Source: Luscinia megarhynchos (taxonomy: Eukaryota > Chordata > Aves > Passeriformes > Turdidae). Taken from it: 64,000 nt of DNA. Positions 62,201 through 64,000 of this stretch are shown here, piece after piece. The DNA lies in contig CM067564.1 in assembly GCA_034336665.1 (NCBI GenBank), positions 47,849,451 through 47,913,450 of the forward strand, in the 5' to 3' direction. Both the position numbers and the translations under genes were made by a program. The stretch's first letter is position 1; each line of letters begins with the position of its first letter. Below the pieces are notes generated by a model. The model saw only the letters and a list, made by a program, of their open reading frames with translations. It did not search any database and was not told the DNA's origin.

Positions 62201-63312
62201 GAGCTGTGTGATCAGTAAACGACTGGTGTGAATATTCAGCTTCCAACACCATTTAACAGAAGGCAAGGAGCCTGTTCAAGACACAGCTGGAGAGAAGTGC
62301 AGTGCTGAAAGATTTAGCAGATGGGGCTTAAGGGGTTCATGAAATATAGCTGGGAGCAGCCCTGTGAGCTTCTGAGTGCTCTGGTCTGCAACCAAAGCTG
62401 GTAAGCACTGAGAGGTCTTAGGGCTTTCCAGCAAAAGGGTTTTATTGCAGTTCTGGTCTGGCTGTCCCAAGCCTGAGGGTCAGGATGAAAACCTTGTTTG
62501 GTAAATTGAATGGCTAGGGCTGTTGATAACAGGAAAGCAAAGAACACAATTAAAAACATTCTGTGTGGTTTATTTGTGCAAACCCTTTGGATCAGTTGTG
62601 TGGACCCTAAATTGGAGCCTGTGATGCTCTGACATGCTGTGGTGGATTATACACAGAGCAGGAAAGAGGAAATCATTCTGCTTCTCCAAGGGGCATAAAT
62701 GTAGCCATAGTTTGTCCTTTTTAGCAAAAATGAGGCAAAACATTTCTTAGTTCAGAGGATCACTGCCCCATGTGGACAAGCTGTCAAACATCTGGCGTAT
62801 AACAGCATGCAAAAGTCTTTTTTAATCAACTCCCTATCACTATTTCCCTATCTGCTGGCTGCAAAAGCATTTCTGGGTATACAGGTACTTTTGCTTCCAG
62901 AGCAGCAGCCTTTTCCTTTTGCTTATCCACGTAATGATTCATGTAGCTGTTTTGCAGCTCAGGAGCTGTTGGTGAGATCACAGCAGCCTGGTTGTGTCAT
63001 CCAAGGGCATGACTTAAAAAGGAGGAGCCTGTCCAGGAAAGGACATTCTTTTGTTTATCCACAAAATATCTAGATAAGCAGCAGTTGTGGGGAATGAAAG
63101 CCAGAGAAAGTTGGTGGCAGCCAAATGAAGCTGTGAGCAAACATCAACCTTTTAAGAGCGGGTTGGGAGCATGGCTGGGTTTGCTCAGCACCTCGAGGAA
63201 TTTATCAGAGTGAGCTGTGTAGGAGAGCAGAATAATCTGCTGATGAGTGGAAATTAAAAAGAAAATACTATTTTTATTTCTTTTAAGTAAAACACAAACC
63301 TTCAACTGGTGG
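56279..63312. other. Gene-free stretch with GC peak and pyrimidine-rich tract
   Basis: No supported gene. A local GC and CpG rise lies at 58735-58865 and a strongly pyrimidine-rich plus strand at 61425-61770. Frames reach 123 codons (58545-58916, plus), with no domain. Confidence 0.5.
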
Positions 63313-63428
63313 ATCATAGAATCAAAGAATGGTTTGGGCTGGCAGGAACTTTAGGGATCATATAGTTCCAACCCTGCCATGGGCAGGGGACACATTCTAC
63401 AAGACCAGGTTGCTCGAACCTGATCCTT
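63313..63428 (-). mobile_element. CR1 LINE 3' tip, least diverged
   Basis: ATCATAGAATCAAAGAATGGTTTGGGCTGGCAGGAAC, GGGATCATATAGTTCCAACCC, TGCCATGGGCAGGGGACACATTCTAC, AAGACCAGGTTGCTCGAACC. This is the canonical avian CR1 3' end in reverse complement, with the ATAGAATCA tail at the left edge, so the element runs on the minus strand and is 5'-truncated to about 116 bases. It is the closest to consensus of the CR1 tips here, suggesting a younger insertion. Confidence 0.93.
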
Positions 63429-64000
63429 CAGTTGTCATTGGGTTAGAGAAGTCCTTGGATCTGATCTCTCTTGGACAAAGTGGGTGCTTCAGGAGGAGGT
63501 TTTGGTGAACAGGAACAATGATTTGCTGTTCCTCATCAGGTCAATGCTCTCTCTTGCCTAGTACCTTGCTGCTAAACCAGTAACAAGTTCCAGAATAAAA
63601 AGATGGTCCTGATGCATCACTGCAAAGTCTGTCCAGAGTAGCAGAGTCTGAATGATGCTCAGGTGCTCAAAAAATCTGGGAACTGAAAAAATGCACGTAT
63701 AGCACTGACTGTAGCATTTTCCTGGCCTCTTCTTGGTAAGGTCCAGAAGCTTGGGAGGAAGCACTGACAGTGCAAGAAATAATACACTGTTATGAAATAA
63801 CCAAATGAAGGAGAGGCACTGCCCATTCTTGGCAATTAGTGACTGTGATGATGTTTCTTTATTTTTGTAACCCTCTCTGGGGTAACCATAGGGAGGCTGC
63901 TACTAAGGCCAGTATTTATATTTGTGATTTAATCCAATTCTTTGGCTTTAGTGGTTACACACATGAGTTTGTGTTGTGGAATAACCCTGTATACATAGAG
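63429..64000. other. Unannotated end of window
   Basis: A 68-codon minus-strand frame and otherwise nothing recognisable. Confidence 0.4.

Noticed and set aside
1..64000. CRISPR arrays, operons, bacterial terminators, rRNA or endogenous non-retroviral viral inserts
   Set aside because: No regularly spaced direct repeats, no gene clusters, no rRNA signature, and no non-retroviral viral protein motif seen on either strand.

Overview
The window looks like nuclear DNA of a bird, probably a songbird-like neoavian, and mostly a gene-poor intergenic or intronic stretch. The basis is the repeat content: CR1 LINE relics ending in the avian-type ATTCTATGATTCT-like tail, three copies of an avian endogenous-retrovirus LTR family, and older amniote SINE/LINE fossils, all in moderately AT-rich DNA. 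These repeats were recognised by eye from remembered family features, not from a database search. I found no exon, rRNA, tRNA gene, CRISPR array, operon or bacterial feature that I can support. Almost all open frames are short, overlap each other on both strands, and show no recognisable domain.

Layout: 1-1255 is unannotated. Positions 1256-3860 form a compact repeat block: an ERV LTR on the minus strand, then a decayed CR1 on the plus strand with endonuclease and reverse-transcriptase remnants, then a second CR1 on the minus strand facing it tail to tail. From 3861 to 35308 the DNA is mostly unique-looking, with isolated relics: SINE core (8846-8935), CR1 3' part (9518-9715), possible SINE (11440-11510), CR1 (17575-17945), SINE (26625-26800), SINE head (31462-31520) and SINE (34820-34895). 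Positions 35309-37160 hold a second ERV block: an LTR fragment, about 1 kb of internal-like sequence, and a nearly full LTR, all on the minus strand. CR1 relics follow at 39371-39780, 56181-56278 and 63313-63428. A SINE lies at 50247-50400 and a long ancient CR1-like LINE at 50911-51950.

No genes work together here. The only protein-coding remnants belong to retrotransposons and all are broken. The most plausible functional DNA is a set of AT-rich, homeodomain-motif-rich unique stretches (best case 21115-21345) that look like conserved non-coding enhancers of a developmental gene outside the window. That is inference and needs a cross-species alignment. I did not find a convincing new biological system.
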